Positions 34,052 through 42,818 of a DNA stretch of 64,000 bases are shown here, piece after piece; position 1 is the stretch's first letter; each line of letters opens with the position of its first letter. This DNA is from Saprospiraceae bacterium. GTDB taxonomy: Bacteria; Bacteroidota; Bacteroidia; Chitinophagales; Saprospiraceae. The DNA is taken from the NCBI GenBank assembly GCA_016718205.1, contig JADKEB010000016.1:1-64000 (forward strand). Direction: 5' to 3'. The notes below the pieces were generated by a model. It did not search any database and was not told the origin of the DNA. It worked only from the letters and a program-made list of their open reading frames with translations. The position numbers were made by a program, and so were the translations under genes.

Positions 34052-35673
34052 TTTCGGAACAGCATTATTGCCAGGATAAAACTGTACATATTACATCGGG
34101 GCCATCGGGAGTTTTTGCCTTGTTGATCTGACACCTCCAGATATAGGGATGTTGATGGTTTTCCATCAAAGCCAAACCCACAATTGTAAATATTATCACC
34201 CGCTGTGATATCAGGAAACACACCATCATCCTTAAGTGAAAACTGTTGGTTTTTGTCGCCAATTTTTACATATGCCTTCACTTGAAGAGCACTCAGGCCA
34301 GTGATATTAAACTGTACAGTGGCATAGGTATTGGTCCATTTTGTAGTTAAGTGATCAACAATCGGCACTATATCTGTAGCCTGCAGTTGCGATTTTGCAG
34401 ATGAGTTTCTGGTACCAATATATTCTTTAAGTCCCATTTTGACATGTGCGCCGGTCGCTGACTCGTATGATTTTAAAAAATCTGCATATGTATACCCATA
34501 ATCCAGAGAAGCATACACGTCATTGACCCTGAAAGGTGAAATTTTGTTTTTTATTTTCTCAATATATGGGTCAAGAAAGCTACGATTGAAGAACTGATCA
34601 GTATATTTTTTTACATAATAACCAAAGATCGTTTTATACTCCAGTACTTTGAGAAGATTGTTGTAGATAGGTCTGGGATCAGTGGGGTGTGCCCATGAAT
34701 AAATACTGCGAGTAGCCCAGTTGATATTGAACCAGTCCACGCTAAATGTATTGTCAATATCAAAGCTCAATAATTCAAATTTTCCTGTCGTAGGATTATA
34801 ATACAGATAGGCATTGTTTTTATTATATATGGGGTTGTCCCAATGGCCCGTAAGAATTTCCATGGCCATCCTTTGAAGATAGCCATGTACATCAAATACT
34901 TTTTCAAGATTGCATGCGTAATCAGGATTTGAAGTGTCATTCAGCAATCTGATAAATTCGATAAAAGTAGCGTAATCAGGATTCGTTTCATTATTTTCAG
35001 GCTGATATACCGATTTACCGTAGCTGGATGGGTTTGTGCCTTTATACACGAAATTTGCCCCATAGAAACATTTGAACAATTGGCCTTCAGGATCTTTTCT
35101 TCTGGCTTCAAAATAATCATTGTCTATGTGTTCCACACTGATATACAATCCCATATACTGATTATTGATATAGAGTGACACATGATTACTTCTGGGAGCT
35201 TCGATGCCTGCCATGGTCATCAGATCCCAGCACAATTTTGATCTGATGACTGAAGGATCATTATGTTCTCCATTTAAATTCAAATCTGATAGTCCATGAA
35301 ACTTATTGCTTCCGAAATGATTGAACTTAACCTTAAATGATTTTTTTGCCGCCTTTCTTGATGTATTTCCTCTCAATCTAAAACCTACTTTAAGTACTGT
35401 ATCTTTTTTATTACCATCATTCCAGAAAAAATCAGCCGGATACTCATAATCAGAATTTTCATTTGCGGGTAATAGTAATGTCTTCAAAGAGTCTTCATTT
35501 ATTCGGATATCAATTCTTGTGACAACCTGATCATTGAATACTACTCCGGGAGCGGGAAAAACGGGCTGTGTATATCCATTAAATCCTGTACAAAGGAATA
35601 TCAGGTATAAGCTGAAAAATATGTAGTTCCTGTATTTGTCAGCGATTTCAATATTTGTGATCATTCTCGTCAT
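34048..35673 (-). CDS. CotH-kinase-family protein, 5' part of a frame-split gene
   Basis: Frame of 541 aa. Signal peptide at about 15-35 (FFSLYLIFLCTGFNGYTQ). CotH kinase-like domain: FRLRGNTSRKAAKKSFKVKFNHFG, MAGIEAPRSNHVSLYINNQYMGLYISVEHID, and LLSFDIDNTF, the latter near the metal site. A region with GLSALQVKAYVKIGDKNQQFSLKDDGVFPDITAGDNIYN follows and the frame ends in a non-family tail. Two frame changes within about 50 bp (first near a run of five T/A at 34112-34116) break the link with the lamin-tail half. Intact family members run CotH-LTD-T9SS in one chain. Start chosen at ATG 35671-35673; the longer frame reads into a repeat. Confidence 0.82.
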   Translation of the reverse strand: MTRMITNIEIADKYRNYIFFSLYLIFLCTGFNGYTQPVFPAPGVVFNDQVVTRIDIRINEDSLKTLLLPANENSDYEYPADFFWNDGNKKDTVLKVGFRLRGNTSRKAAKKSFKVKFNHFGSNKFHGLSDLNLNGEHNDPSVIRSKLCWDLMTMAGIEAPRSNHVSLYINNQYMGLYISVEHIDNDYFEARRKDPEGQLFKCFYGANFVYKGTNPSSYGKSVYQPENNETNPDYATFIEFIRLLNDTSNPDYACNLEKVFDVHGYLQRMAMEILTGHWDNPIYNKNNAYLYYNPTTGKFELLSFDIDNTFSVDWFNINWATRSIYSWAHPTDPRPIYNNLLKVLEYKTIFGYYVKKYTDQFFNRSFLDPYIEKIKNKISPFRVNDVYASLDYGYTYADFLKSYESATGAHVKMGLKEYIGTRNSSAKSQLQATDIVPIVDHLTTKWTNTYATVQFNITGLSALQVKAYVKIGDKNQQFSLKDDGVFPDITAGDNIYNCGFGFDGKPSTSLYLEVSDQQGKNSRWPRCNMYSFILAIMLFRN

Positions 35674-35735
35674 TTTTAATATAATGCACAAATATACTCT
35701 ATTTGAATGGATTGGGGACTTATTCAGAGTATATA

Positions 35736-35945
35736 GTGTGTATAACATATTGCATTTTTTTTAAATAATAATGTCCTGCTAACCCCCGACCCCTAAAGGG
35801 GAGTGCAGCGCTTTGATAAGTACAAGAAGGCGGGTCGTCTCAAGTATAGCTTGGCAGGCTCTTTAGGGAATGAGCCTGCCTGCCTATGTAGTCAGGCAGG
35901 GGTTGAGAAGAGCATAAACGTTTTTGTGCAATATGTTATACACAC
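35736..35945. repeat. MITE-like element with 18-19-bp inverted ends
   Basis: TGTGTATAACATATTGCA (35737-35754) and TGCAATATGTTATACACA (35927-35944) are perfect 18-bp inverted repeats around 172 bp. The interior has hairpins CCCC-taaa-GGGG and a GCCTGCC / GGCAGGG stem and the AGTATAGCTTG block also seen in family 1. It sits 63 bp upstream of the CotH start codon. Confidence 0.7.
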
Positions 35946-36032
35946 AAGTATATTTGAACCTAATAAACATAACAAAAAGAGCTTTCTCCATATGAATGAA
36001 GAAAGCTCCTGACCAAAATTTCAAGTGTTTTC

Positions 36033-36143
36033 GGGTGTATCCCAAGATTGCACTTTAATAAAAATTCCTTTTGTTTTACCCCATCCCTATAGGGAGACAA
36101 AAAGAATTTTATAACTATTGAATGAAAAAATGGGATACGCCCA
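36033..36143 (+). repeat. family-2 element (copy 3)
   Basis: 111 bp, ends GGGTGTATCCCA and TGGGATACGCCC. Interior matches 41201-41318 base for base in long blocks (CACTTTAATAAAAATTCC, TTTTGTTTTACCCCATC, GGGAGACAAAAAGAATTT, ATTGAATGAAAAAATGGGAT). Lies 9 bp after the protease stop codon. Confidence 0.78.
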
Positions 36144-36151
36144 TATTTTCC

Positions 36152-39100
36152 TTAGATTTTGATCAATTTTTGGGTGAATACCTCTTCATCAGTTTCTGCT
36201 TGTATGAAATATATTCCCGATTTCAGGGCAGAAACATCAATTATACTCTGTTCAATATCTACCGGTATATGCATCAACTGACCGGACATATTAATGATTC
36301 TTATTAATTTTGGTATTTCTGATAGTTTTATTTTTACCATATTATCTGCAGGATTAGGTGAGAGAATCATATCATTTATTCTTTCATCTGCTAGCACTAT
36401 AGTGTTTTCTGATTTTATGGTGATCACTTCTTCTATCAGATTAGAACCTGTATTTCCTTTTATGATTACAGCATCGATGTACACTTCATCATCATTTTCT
36501 GAAGCATCACACTGAAAACTGAACTGAGCATTGCTCGGAAATTGTCCGGTCAAGGTGATGTTGATGGTGTACAATTGGTTATTGGCAAATGATGATCCGC
36601 TGATAAAAGTACCTACAGTACTCCAGGTAGTCCCATTAAAATATCTTATCCAAAAATCTTCACCTGACTCCATTCCTACTGCTCTGAATTTAAACTCAAT
36701 GGAAACAGAGCTATAAGGAGTCAAATTATATACTGGAGAAGTCATGGTGGACTCCGATCCTGAATTATCTCGTATCCTGATAGAATACTGGCCTTCAGGT
36801 GAGAATGAACCTTGATATCTAAAACAATCTGATCCACCATCGATCCATCCGTCCCATCCTGTTTCGAAATAATTGCCCGCCATTACGACCGGACCTCCAC
36901 TGCTACATGGAGCACAAGATCCACCGCAATCTACTCCGGTTTCATTGCCGTTTTGGATACCATCATTGCAAGTGGGTGCTGCAGTTCCTGCCTGAGTCAA
37001 AATGTAAGTTTTGGTGATACCTCCACCTGCTACAGTGATCGTAGCAGATCTTGATGTGGTTGTTGCATTAGCTGAGTAATTTACACTTAGATTACCATTG
37101 TTACTACCATTAGCAGGGGTCACAGTGCACCATGAAGTGGCATTCGAGCTTGCGGTCCATGTAACATTGGATGTGACGCCAACCGATGCAACACCGGCAG
37201 CAGCACCAACAGAACCAGTACTGGTACTCAATGCAAGTTGCGGATTGTTGTTACTACCTACACATAAGTCGACAGTTTTGGATAACTCATAAGCTTCATT
37301 ATTGACCAATATAGTTGTGCCCTGAGTTACTTTATAGTATCCGGGTGCCAGAATGCCATCTCCATAACCATCCAACAAGTTGAGTGTATAACAACCAGCC
37401 GGAAGACAGTGTGGGTGAGTGTGGACTGTATGGCTTGCCTGGTAATTACCTCCACTTGCTACAATCGCACCTGCTGGATTTTTGATATTCCACGAAATTT
37501 CAGAAGGATACTGATCAGTTCTGATTTCTAATACAATGGAAATACACGAACCGCATGCAGAGCAAGAACCACCGCAATCTACTCCTGTTTCATTGCCGTT
37601 TTGAATACCATCATTGCAAGTGGGTGCCGCTGTTCCTGCCTGTGTCAAAATATAAGTTTTGGTGATACCTCCACCTACCACAGTGATCGTAGCGGATCTT
37701 GATGTGGTTGTTGCATTGGCTGAGTAATTGACAGTAAGAGTACCATTATTACTGCCATTAGCTGAGGTCACAGTACACCATGAAGTGGCATTTGAACTTG
37801 CGGTCCACGAGACATTAGATGAGACACCCACGGATGCTGAGCCCGCAGCGGCACCGGCACTTCCTGTGGTAACACTTAGATTAAGGTTTGGTGCAGGAGT
37901 GCTGCCACTTTGTGTTAAAAGATAGGTTTTTGTAATACCTCCACCAGTCACAGTGACAGTCGCTGATCTGCTTGTAGTTGTTGCATTGGCTGAGTAATTG
38001 ACAGTAAGAGTACCATTATTACTGCCATTAGAAGGAGTCACTGTACACCATGAAGTGGCATTGGATGTTGCATTCCACGAGACATTTGATGTGACACTCA
38101 CAGATGCGGAGCCCGCAGCTTCACCGGCACTTCCTGTGGAAACACTAAGGTTAAGATTTGGTGCAGGAGTGCTGCCACTTTGTGTTAAAAGATAGGTTTT
38201 TGTAATACCTCCACCAGTCACAGTGACAGTCGCTGATCGGCTTGTAATCGTTGTATTTGCAGTGTAATTTATTGATAGAGTACCGTTATTACTTCCACTG
38301 GCAGGGGTCACTGTACACCATGAAGTGGCATTTGAACTTGCAGTCCACGAGACATTTGATGTGACACCAACGGATGCTGAGCCTGCAGCTTCACCGGCAC
38401 TTCCTGTGGCTGTACTCAGGGCGAGGTTGGATGCTGCGGATCCTGTAGTACAAAATGATTTCGTTTCAGAAGCACCAAATTGCCCTCCCGTAATAATTGT
38501 ATTTATACCTTGCTTTAAAGTGTAGGAACCACTACCGTATGCACAGCAAATCCCATCTCCATAGAGGTCTTTGATGGTAAAAGTGTAATTGCAGCCTGCA
38601 GGCAAACAAAGGCTGATATTATGTAAAGTATTCCCTGATGAATATGGACCTCCTGCCTTGACTATTACACCAGTGCTATTTTTTATTTCCCAAGTGGTTT
38701 CGTTAGCATATGTATCCGTTCGAAGCTCAAGCGTCACTGATACTTCATTACATTGTGTTCCGCCACCGCCGTTGCAAGCCTGCAAACATGTCGCTGCACT
38801 CACACTATTTCTCATAACATTACCTGGTTGGGTACCAAATCCATTGCTGAACTTTATACCAACTGATGTAAGATGGCAATAAGACATAATAGTACCTCCT
38901 GTTGCAGCGGGAGGTAAACCCGGATTTGAACATGATCCTTCAGGTGAATAACACCCGTCGATGGCTGTATTATTTCCATTCCATACACATGCATGGGTAT
39001 GTTGAGAGCCAAATAAGTGACCAAATTCATGAGTGCAAACTTCTACTGTCCAGCTATAGGTTGGTACATTCTGATATGTGCTTTGTATACCGGAGTAGCT

Positions 39101-40072
39101 CATACTATAGTCAGGATTCGTCCTGCACAGTCCATTTACCCATGCAATACCTCCACTTGCTTTATACGATAGAAGCATGGCCAAATCACCATTAAATCCT
39201 TGTCTTTGGTTACCAAAGGCAGTCAGCATTCCATCAGAACTTGTGGAATTGTAAGGACTTGGTGTTGTCCAGACCAAAATTTCAGATACAACTGTCTTGA
39301 TTTGCTCATTAGCATACAAAGTATTGACTTGGTTGAAGATACCTGCAACATAGTTATTTACATTAGTAACATTGGATCCTTTGCTCGTATAAATATCATA
39401 ATCTACCTCAAGATAAAGCCTTACACAATCTGTAAGTGCCCGGGTGCCAGTATTTGAATGTCTTAATTCTTCATCGGTGTAGCCTTTCATGTCATCTGTC
39501 GTTTGACAAGATGCCTTTTTCTTATCTGCTATTTGATCATCCTGATAAAGGATGTGTTGGTCGGCATTTTCAAGTTTTCCGATTACCAAATTTCCTGTAG
39601 CAGAAGGATGAGAAATCATACCTACAATCTGATCGTCAAAAACTGAAATTGCTGCTATACTTCTTTCTTGACCTTTTACAATCCCGCGATAGTGCTTGCC
39701 GTGATTGAATGAAACGATCTGCATAGAAGGGGCCGTCCTGAGTATAAAATCCTCTGAAAATGGATTGACTTCTACTAGTTCTAATGAGATGTCATTTCTT
39801 CCATTCTGAGGAATTTTGATAGATATGAATGGTGATCTCGATTGAGTCAGAGATTGGATAGCTCGTTTATCTATAGATAATATGCTATATTCTTTTATTT
39901 CGTCCGGTATTTTAATGGAATTTCTTTCAGAGGATAAATTAAACAATTTAACTTCTACCTGCTGAAAAGTGCTTCGTGCATTCTCCACCAAAGATTTTGG
40001 TTTTAGTGATTGTGCATGACTTGCTGAAAATAATAGAATAAAAAAACAAAGAAAGATTGCTTTCAGGTTCAT
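36152..40072 (-). CDS. secreted zinc metalloprotease (reprolysin-like) with BACON repeats and T9SS sorting domain
   Basis: Exported protein of 1306 aa. Signal peptide at 1-21 (LKAIFLCFFILLFSASHAQ). A propeptide-like region runs to about 200. The metzincin catalytic domain (about 210-430) has the zinc motif HEFGHLFGSQH (His348, Glu349). A C-rich domain with LYGDGICCAYGSGSYTLKQG follows (about 435-540), and again at about 840-930. BACON domains (WCTVTPxxGSNNGTL ... SRSATVTVTGGGITKTYLLTQ) repeat three times at about 546-817 and once at 941-1031. CNDGIQNGNETGVDCGGSC occurs twice. The T9SS type A sorting domain ends the chain (SPNPADNMVKI ... SGIYFIQAE). I chose the ATG at 40070-40072; the longer frame adds 59 residues before the signal peptide. 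Confidence 0.92.
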   Translation of the reverse strand: MNLKAIFLCFFILLFSASHAQSLKPKSLVENARSTFQQVEVKLFNLSSERNSIKIPDEIKEYSILSIDKRAIQSLTQSRSPFISIKIPQNGRNDISLELVEVNPFSEDFILRTAPSMQIVSFNHGKHYRGIVKGQERSIAAISVFDDQIVGMISHPSATGNLVIGKLENADQHILYQDDQIADKKKASCQTTDDMKGYTDEELRHSNTGTRALTDCVRLYLEVDYDIYTSKGSNVTNVNNYVAGIFNQVNTLYANEQIKTVVSEILVWTTPSPYNSTSSDGMLTAFGNQRQGFNGDLAMLLSYKASGGIAWVNGLCRTNPDYSMSYSGIQSTYQNVPTYSWTVEVCTHEFGHLFGSQHTHACVWNGNNTAIDGCYSPEGSCSNPGLPPAATGGTIMSYCHLTSVGIKFSNGFGTQPGNVMRNSVSAATCLQACNGGGGTQCNEVSVTLELRTDTYANETTWEIKNSTGVIVKAGGPYSSGNTLHNISLCLPAGCNYTFTIKDLYGDGICCAYGSGSYTLKQGINTIITGGQFGASETKSFCTTGSAASNLALSTATGSAGEAAGSASVGVTSNVSWTASSNATSWCTVTPASGSNNGTLSINYTANTTITSRSATVTVTGGGITKTYLLTQSGSTPAPNLNLSVSTGSAGEAAGSASVSVTSNVSWNATSNATSWCTVTPSNGSNNGTLTVNYSANATTTSRSATVTVTGGGITKTYLLTQSGSTPAPNLNLSVTTGSAGAAAGSASVGVSSNVSWTASSNATSWCTVTSANGSNNGTLTVNYSANATTTSRSATITVVGGGITKTYILTQAGTAAPTCNDGIQNGNETGVDCGGSCSACGSCISIVLEIRTDQYPSEISWNIKNPAGAIVASGGNYQASHTVHTHPHCLPAGCYTLNLLDGYGDGILAPGYYKVTQGTTILVNNEAYELSKTVDLCVGSNNNPQLALSTSTGSVGAAAGVASVGVTSNVTWTASSNATSWCTVTPANGSNNGNLSVNYSANATTTSRSATITVAGGGITKTYILTQAGTAAPTCNDGIQNGNETGVDCGGSCAPCSSGGPVVMAGNYFETGWDGWIDGGSDCFRYQGSFSPEGQYSIRIRDNSGSESTMTSPVYNLTPYSSVSIEFKFRAVGMESGEDFWIRYFNGTTWSTVGTFISGSSFANNQLYTINITLTGQFPSNAQFSFQCDASENDDEVYIDAVIIKGNTGSNLIEEVITIKSENTIVLADERINDMILSPNPADNMVKIKLSEIPKLIRIINMSGQLMHIPVDIEQSIIDVSALKSGIYFIQAETDEEVFTQKLIKI

Positions 40073-40575
40073 AAAATTTACTGTTTTTGTCAAGATCAAT
40101 GATGATCTTACGGGTGCGTTAATTACATTTCTTTTTAAGTAATTACATACAATTGGGATGAATAAAAATTGACTATTGTATATACCTACTTCTGTAATGG
40201 CAAAGCGAAGATATAACAGTTTCCTAAAACTCGCGACCATATTTTTCAATAATTTTATAAATTGGTGATTTACCCTGAATCAATTTAGGGGTTTTACTCG
40301 ATAGGAATAATTCCAAATTTTATGCCAATTTTCTAATTACGCACATTTAAAAAGCATTATATTTTATACATTGCATAATAATACAAAGTATAATCCGCTT
40401 ATTTTCAACATATTTTATGTATATATATTTTAGTATTATATTTTTATAATTATATAAATACTTGAATTAACTAATATATTGAAAATCAGTATAGATATTT
40501 TTATTAACTTTGACATGAAATAGAATGCTATCATGATTATCATATTTTTTATAACCTAATAATTATTGTCAGATT
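40073..40575. promoter_or_regulatory. AT-rich divergent intergenic region with a NUDIX-gene promoter
   Basis: The 503-bp interval between the protease and the NUDIX gene is very AT-rich. A TAACTTTG -7 box at 40505-40512 follows a TTG at 40479-40481 with a 23-bp spacer, 63 bp before the NUDIX start, which fits the Bacteroidota -33/-7 form. On the protease side no clean box was found. Confidence 0.45.
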
Positions 40576-41064
40576 ATGGATGGATTGAAAAGAGCGGCGG
40601 TCTTTTGTATTCTCGATTGCGGAGATTCATTTCTATTACTAAAAAGGGACAAAAACCCAAATAAAGGTAAGTTTGTGCCACCAGGTGGAAAAATAGAACC
40701 ATATGAAACCCCATATGATGCCATGTTGAGAGAAGTTAAAGAAGAGACCGGACTTGAGATAAATGATATAAAATTTTGTGGTTTGCTATCAGAAACATCT
40801 CCTACTTCATACAATTGGATAAGCTTCATTTACATAGCTACTATTCCAAAAGTAGAAATAATTGCTTGTGATGAAGGGGAATTTCACTGGATTCAAAAAT
40901 CAGATTTATTAAAAACAGATATTCCATCCACAGATAAATATATCTATCAGTTTGTGGCAAATCAACAACCATTTGTCTTACACGCTATATATGATAAAAA
41001 CTTAATTATGACAGAGATATCAGAGGAATTTTCAGGTGAAATTCTATTTAAAAAAGAAGGATAG
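40576..41064 (+). CDS. NUDIX hydrolase (MutT-like)
   Basis: Cytoplasmic pyrophosphohydrolase of 162 aa. The Nudix box is complete: GKIEPYETPYDAMLREVKEETGLEI at about 37-61, fitting Gx5Ex7REUxEExGU. FCILDCGDSFLLLKRDKNPNKGKFVPPGG precedes it, as in 8-oxo-dGTP or sugar-nucleotide hydrolases, but the substrate cannot be told. The ATG start directly precedes the first beta strand. Upstream -33/-7 promoter boxes at 40479-40512. Confidence 0.92.
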   Translation: MDGLKRAAVFCILDCGDSFLLLKRDKNPNKGKFVPPGGKIEPYETPYDAMLREVKEETGLEINDIKFCGLLSETSPTSYNWISFIYIATIPKVEIIACDEGEFHWIQKSDLLKTDIPSTDKYIYQFVANQQPFVLHAIYDKNLIMTEISEEFSGEILFKKEG

Positions 41065-41200
41065 TCAACTAAAGAAGGGTTTTTATAGAATTGGTAATCA
41101 ATTGTTTTCATTTAGATGCGGGGTAAAAACGGCCGATTATAATAAAATATTTTTTTCCAGGAGCAGACTTTAATAATGAGAATTTGAAAATCAAAATTTT

Positions 41201-41318
41201 TGGGTGTCTCCCAAAATTACACTTTAATAAAAATCCCCTTTTGTTATACCCCATCCCATCCCTTTAAAGAGACAAAAGGAATTTTATAACAATTGAATGA
41301 AAAAATGGGATAGACCCA
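41201..41318 (+). repeat. family-2 element (copy 4)
   Basis: 118 bp, ends TGGGTGTCTCCCA and TGGGATAGACCCA (12 of 13 pairs between ends). Interior as for 36033-36143. Takes up most of the gene-free 41065-41466 interval; the flanks are AT-rich with nothing more to report. Confidence 0.78.
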
Positions 41319-41466
41319 CATTTTTGAAAACCATATATCATTGAGTAATTGAAAAAAATAAAAGCAGAAAAAAACAACCATTTTACAACCAATTTCATAT
41401 TTAGACCGTCATTGAAGTATTAAAGCATAAAAGTTTCACCAATTTAAAGAAATAAACCGATATATT

Positions 41467-42021
41467 GTGAAGGTTGTAGACATCAATCAGGATTTGTTCA
41501 GTATCATTGATTTATCTGTCAGGCAGGATCGAATGGCCCAAAAACAACTTTTTAATAGATTTTCACCAAGATTGCTCAGTATTTGTCGGCAATATATTCC
41601 CGATATGTATCAGGCTGAAGATGTTATGATCGCAGCATTTATGAAAATATTTTCAAAACTGCATACTTTCGAAAGAAAAGGAAACTTTGAGGCATGGATA
41701 AGAAGAATTGCGATAAATGAAAGTATATCGTTTATCAGATCCAATAAACCTGTTCCATATGGTGAGGAAATCTTGAATGGACTCTCAGACACCCATCAAA
41801 CGGCAGACTTATTGTATAAGGATGACTACCAAAATATGATAGACAGCCTGCCTGAAGGGTGCAAAATTGTATTTAATCTTTATGCTATAGAAGGATTCAG
41901 GCATCTGGAAATAGCAGAAATGCTGCAAATATCAGAGGGAACATCCAAATCTCAATTGGCATATGCCAGAAGACTTTTACAAAATATGATCAATCAGGAA
42001 AATAAAACTTATAATGGATAA
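41467..42021 (+). CDS. ECF-type RNA polymerase sigma factor
   Basis: Sigma-70 family factor of 184 aa, the usual ECF size. Region 2 is at about 22-90 (LFNRFSPRLLSICRQYIPDMYQAEDVMIAAFMKIFSKLHTFERKGNFEAWIRRIAINESISFIR), region 4 at about 122-175 (LPEGCKIVFNLYAIEGFRHLEIAEMLQISEGTSKSQLAYARRLL). The start is GTG at 41467; it overlaps the next gene by 8 bp. In Bacteroidota such factors are often controlled by the following membrane protein; that is likely here. The third gene of the set is an outer-membrane-type protein, a plausible target or partner. Confidence 0.93.
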   Translation: MKVVDINQDLFSIIDLSVRQDRMAQKQLFNRFSPRLLSICRQYIPDMYQAEDVMIAAFMKIFSKLHTFERKGNFEAWIRRIAINESISFIRSNKPVPYGEEILNGLSDTHQTADLLYKDDYQNMIDSLPEGCKIVFNLYAIEGFRHLEIAEMLQISEGTSKSQLAYARRLLQNMINQENKTYNG

Positions 42022-42760
42022 GAATATAGAAAATAATATAAAACATCACTTCGAAAACAGAAGGATAAATCCTGATCAGAAAGCATGGAGCAAACTTGAT
42101 GGGTTATTAGCTCAATCGGAAAAAAGAAAACCTTATATCTATCGCCTGGCTTTCAAAACATCTGCTGCGGTAGGATTGATTATTTTTGGAATATTTTTCT
42201 CAATTCTATTCCTTTTACCTGTAGAAAATGCAAAAACAATAGCAATAAATTCTGAAAAGGAGCAAATGATCGAAAATAGTTTGCCTTCCGAAACATCAGA
42301 CCTATCTCTGCCAATAATCATAACCGATAAAGTAACCACAAATAAAAATCAACCAAAAATAAGTTCTGCAACATCATCAACTAAAATGATAGTAAATACT
42401 CATAATACTGAAAGCGATCAACCGGTTTATATTTCAAACAAGGCAGAAGAATCTAAAAATACAATAGCATCAGATCAAAAAGTCATGCAGGAAACTACAA
42501 ACCATCTCCTTCAAGTAAAGTCTGCTGATTTTGTTTTGGTGGATCCGCAAAAACTCTTATCAGATACCGAAAACTCTTTGACAGCAAAAAGTCACCAAGA
42601 AATGCATAATAAATATGACATTGACCCAAACAAATTATTGAGACAAGCTGAAAAAGAAGTTAACAAGAGTTACCTGCTCAATGCAATAAGATCAATGAAA
42701 GAGATATCATCACCTATGATTTCTGCTGTCATGTCAAGAAACGAAATCAAAGCAAAATAA
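42014..42760 (+). CDS. putative anti-sigma-like single-pass membrane protein
   Basis: Protein of 248 aa with a short cytoplasmic N-terminus (ENNIKHHFENRRINPDQKAWSKLDGLL, about 1-35), one TM helix at about 48-70 (AVGLIIFGIFFSILFLLPV), and a long polar periplasmic part. The small cytoplasmic part, single TM and 8-bp overlap with the sigma gene fit the arrangement of Bacteroidota anti-sigma-like proteins, but no zinc-binding motif or FecR domain was found, so the anti-sigma role is inferred from context. Confidence 0.7.
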   Translation: MDKNIENNIKHHFENRRINPDQKAWSKLDGLLAQSEKRKPYIYRLAFKTSAAVGLIIFGIFFSILFLLPVENAKTIAINSEKEQMIENSLPSETSDLSLPIIITDKVTTNKNQPKISSATSSTKMIVNTHNTESDQPVYISNKAEESKNTIASDQKVMQETTNHLLQVKSADFVLVDPQKLLSDTENSLTAKSHQEMHNKYDIDPNKLLRQAEKEVNKSYLLNAIRSMKEISSPMISAVMSRNEIKAK

Positions 42761-42818
42761 ACAGTTTAGAAGCTTTATAAAATATTTTAAAATTATTAAA
42801 CCATTCAAATCTATCAAA

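Noticed and set aside
37098..38525. Series of similar open frames on the plus strand (about 65 codons each)
   Set aside because: They are antisense shadows of the repeated BACON-coding DNA; their regular spacing only reflects the repeats.
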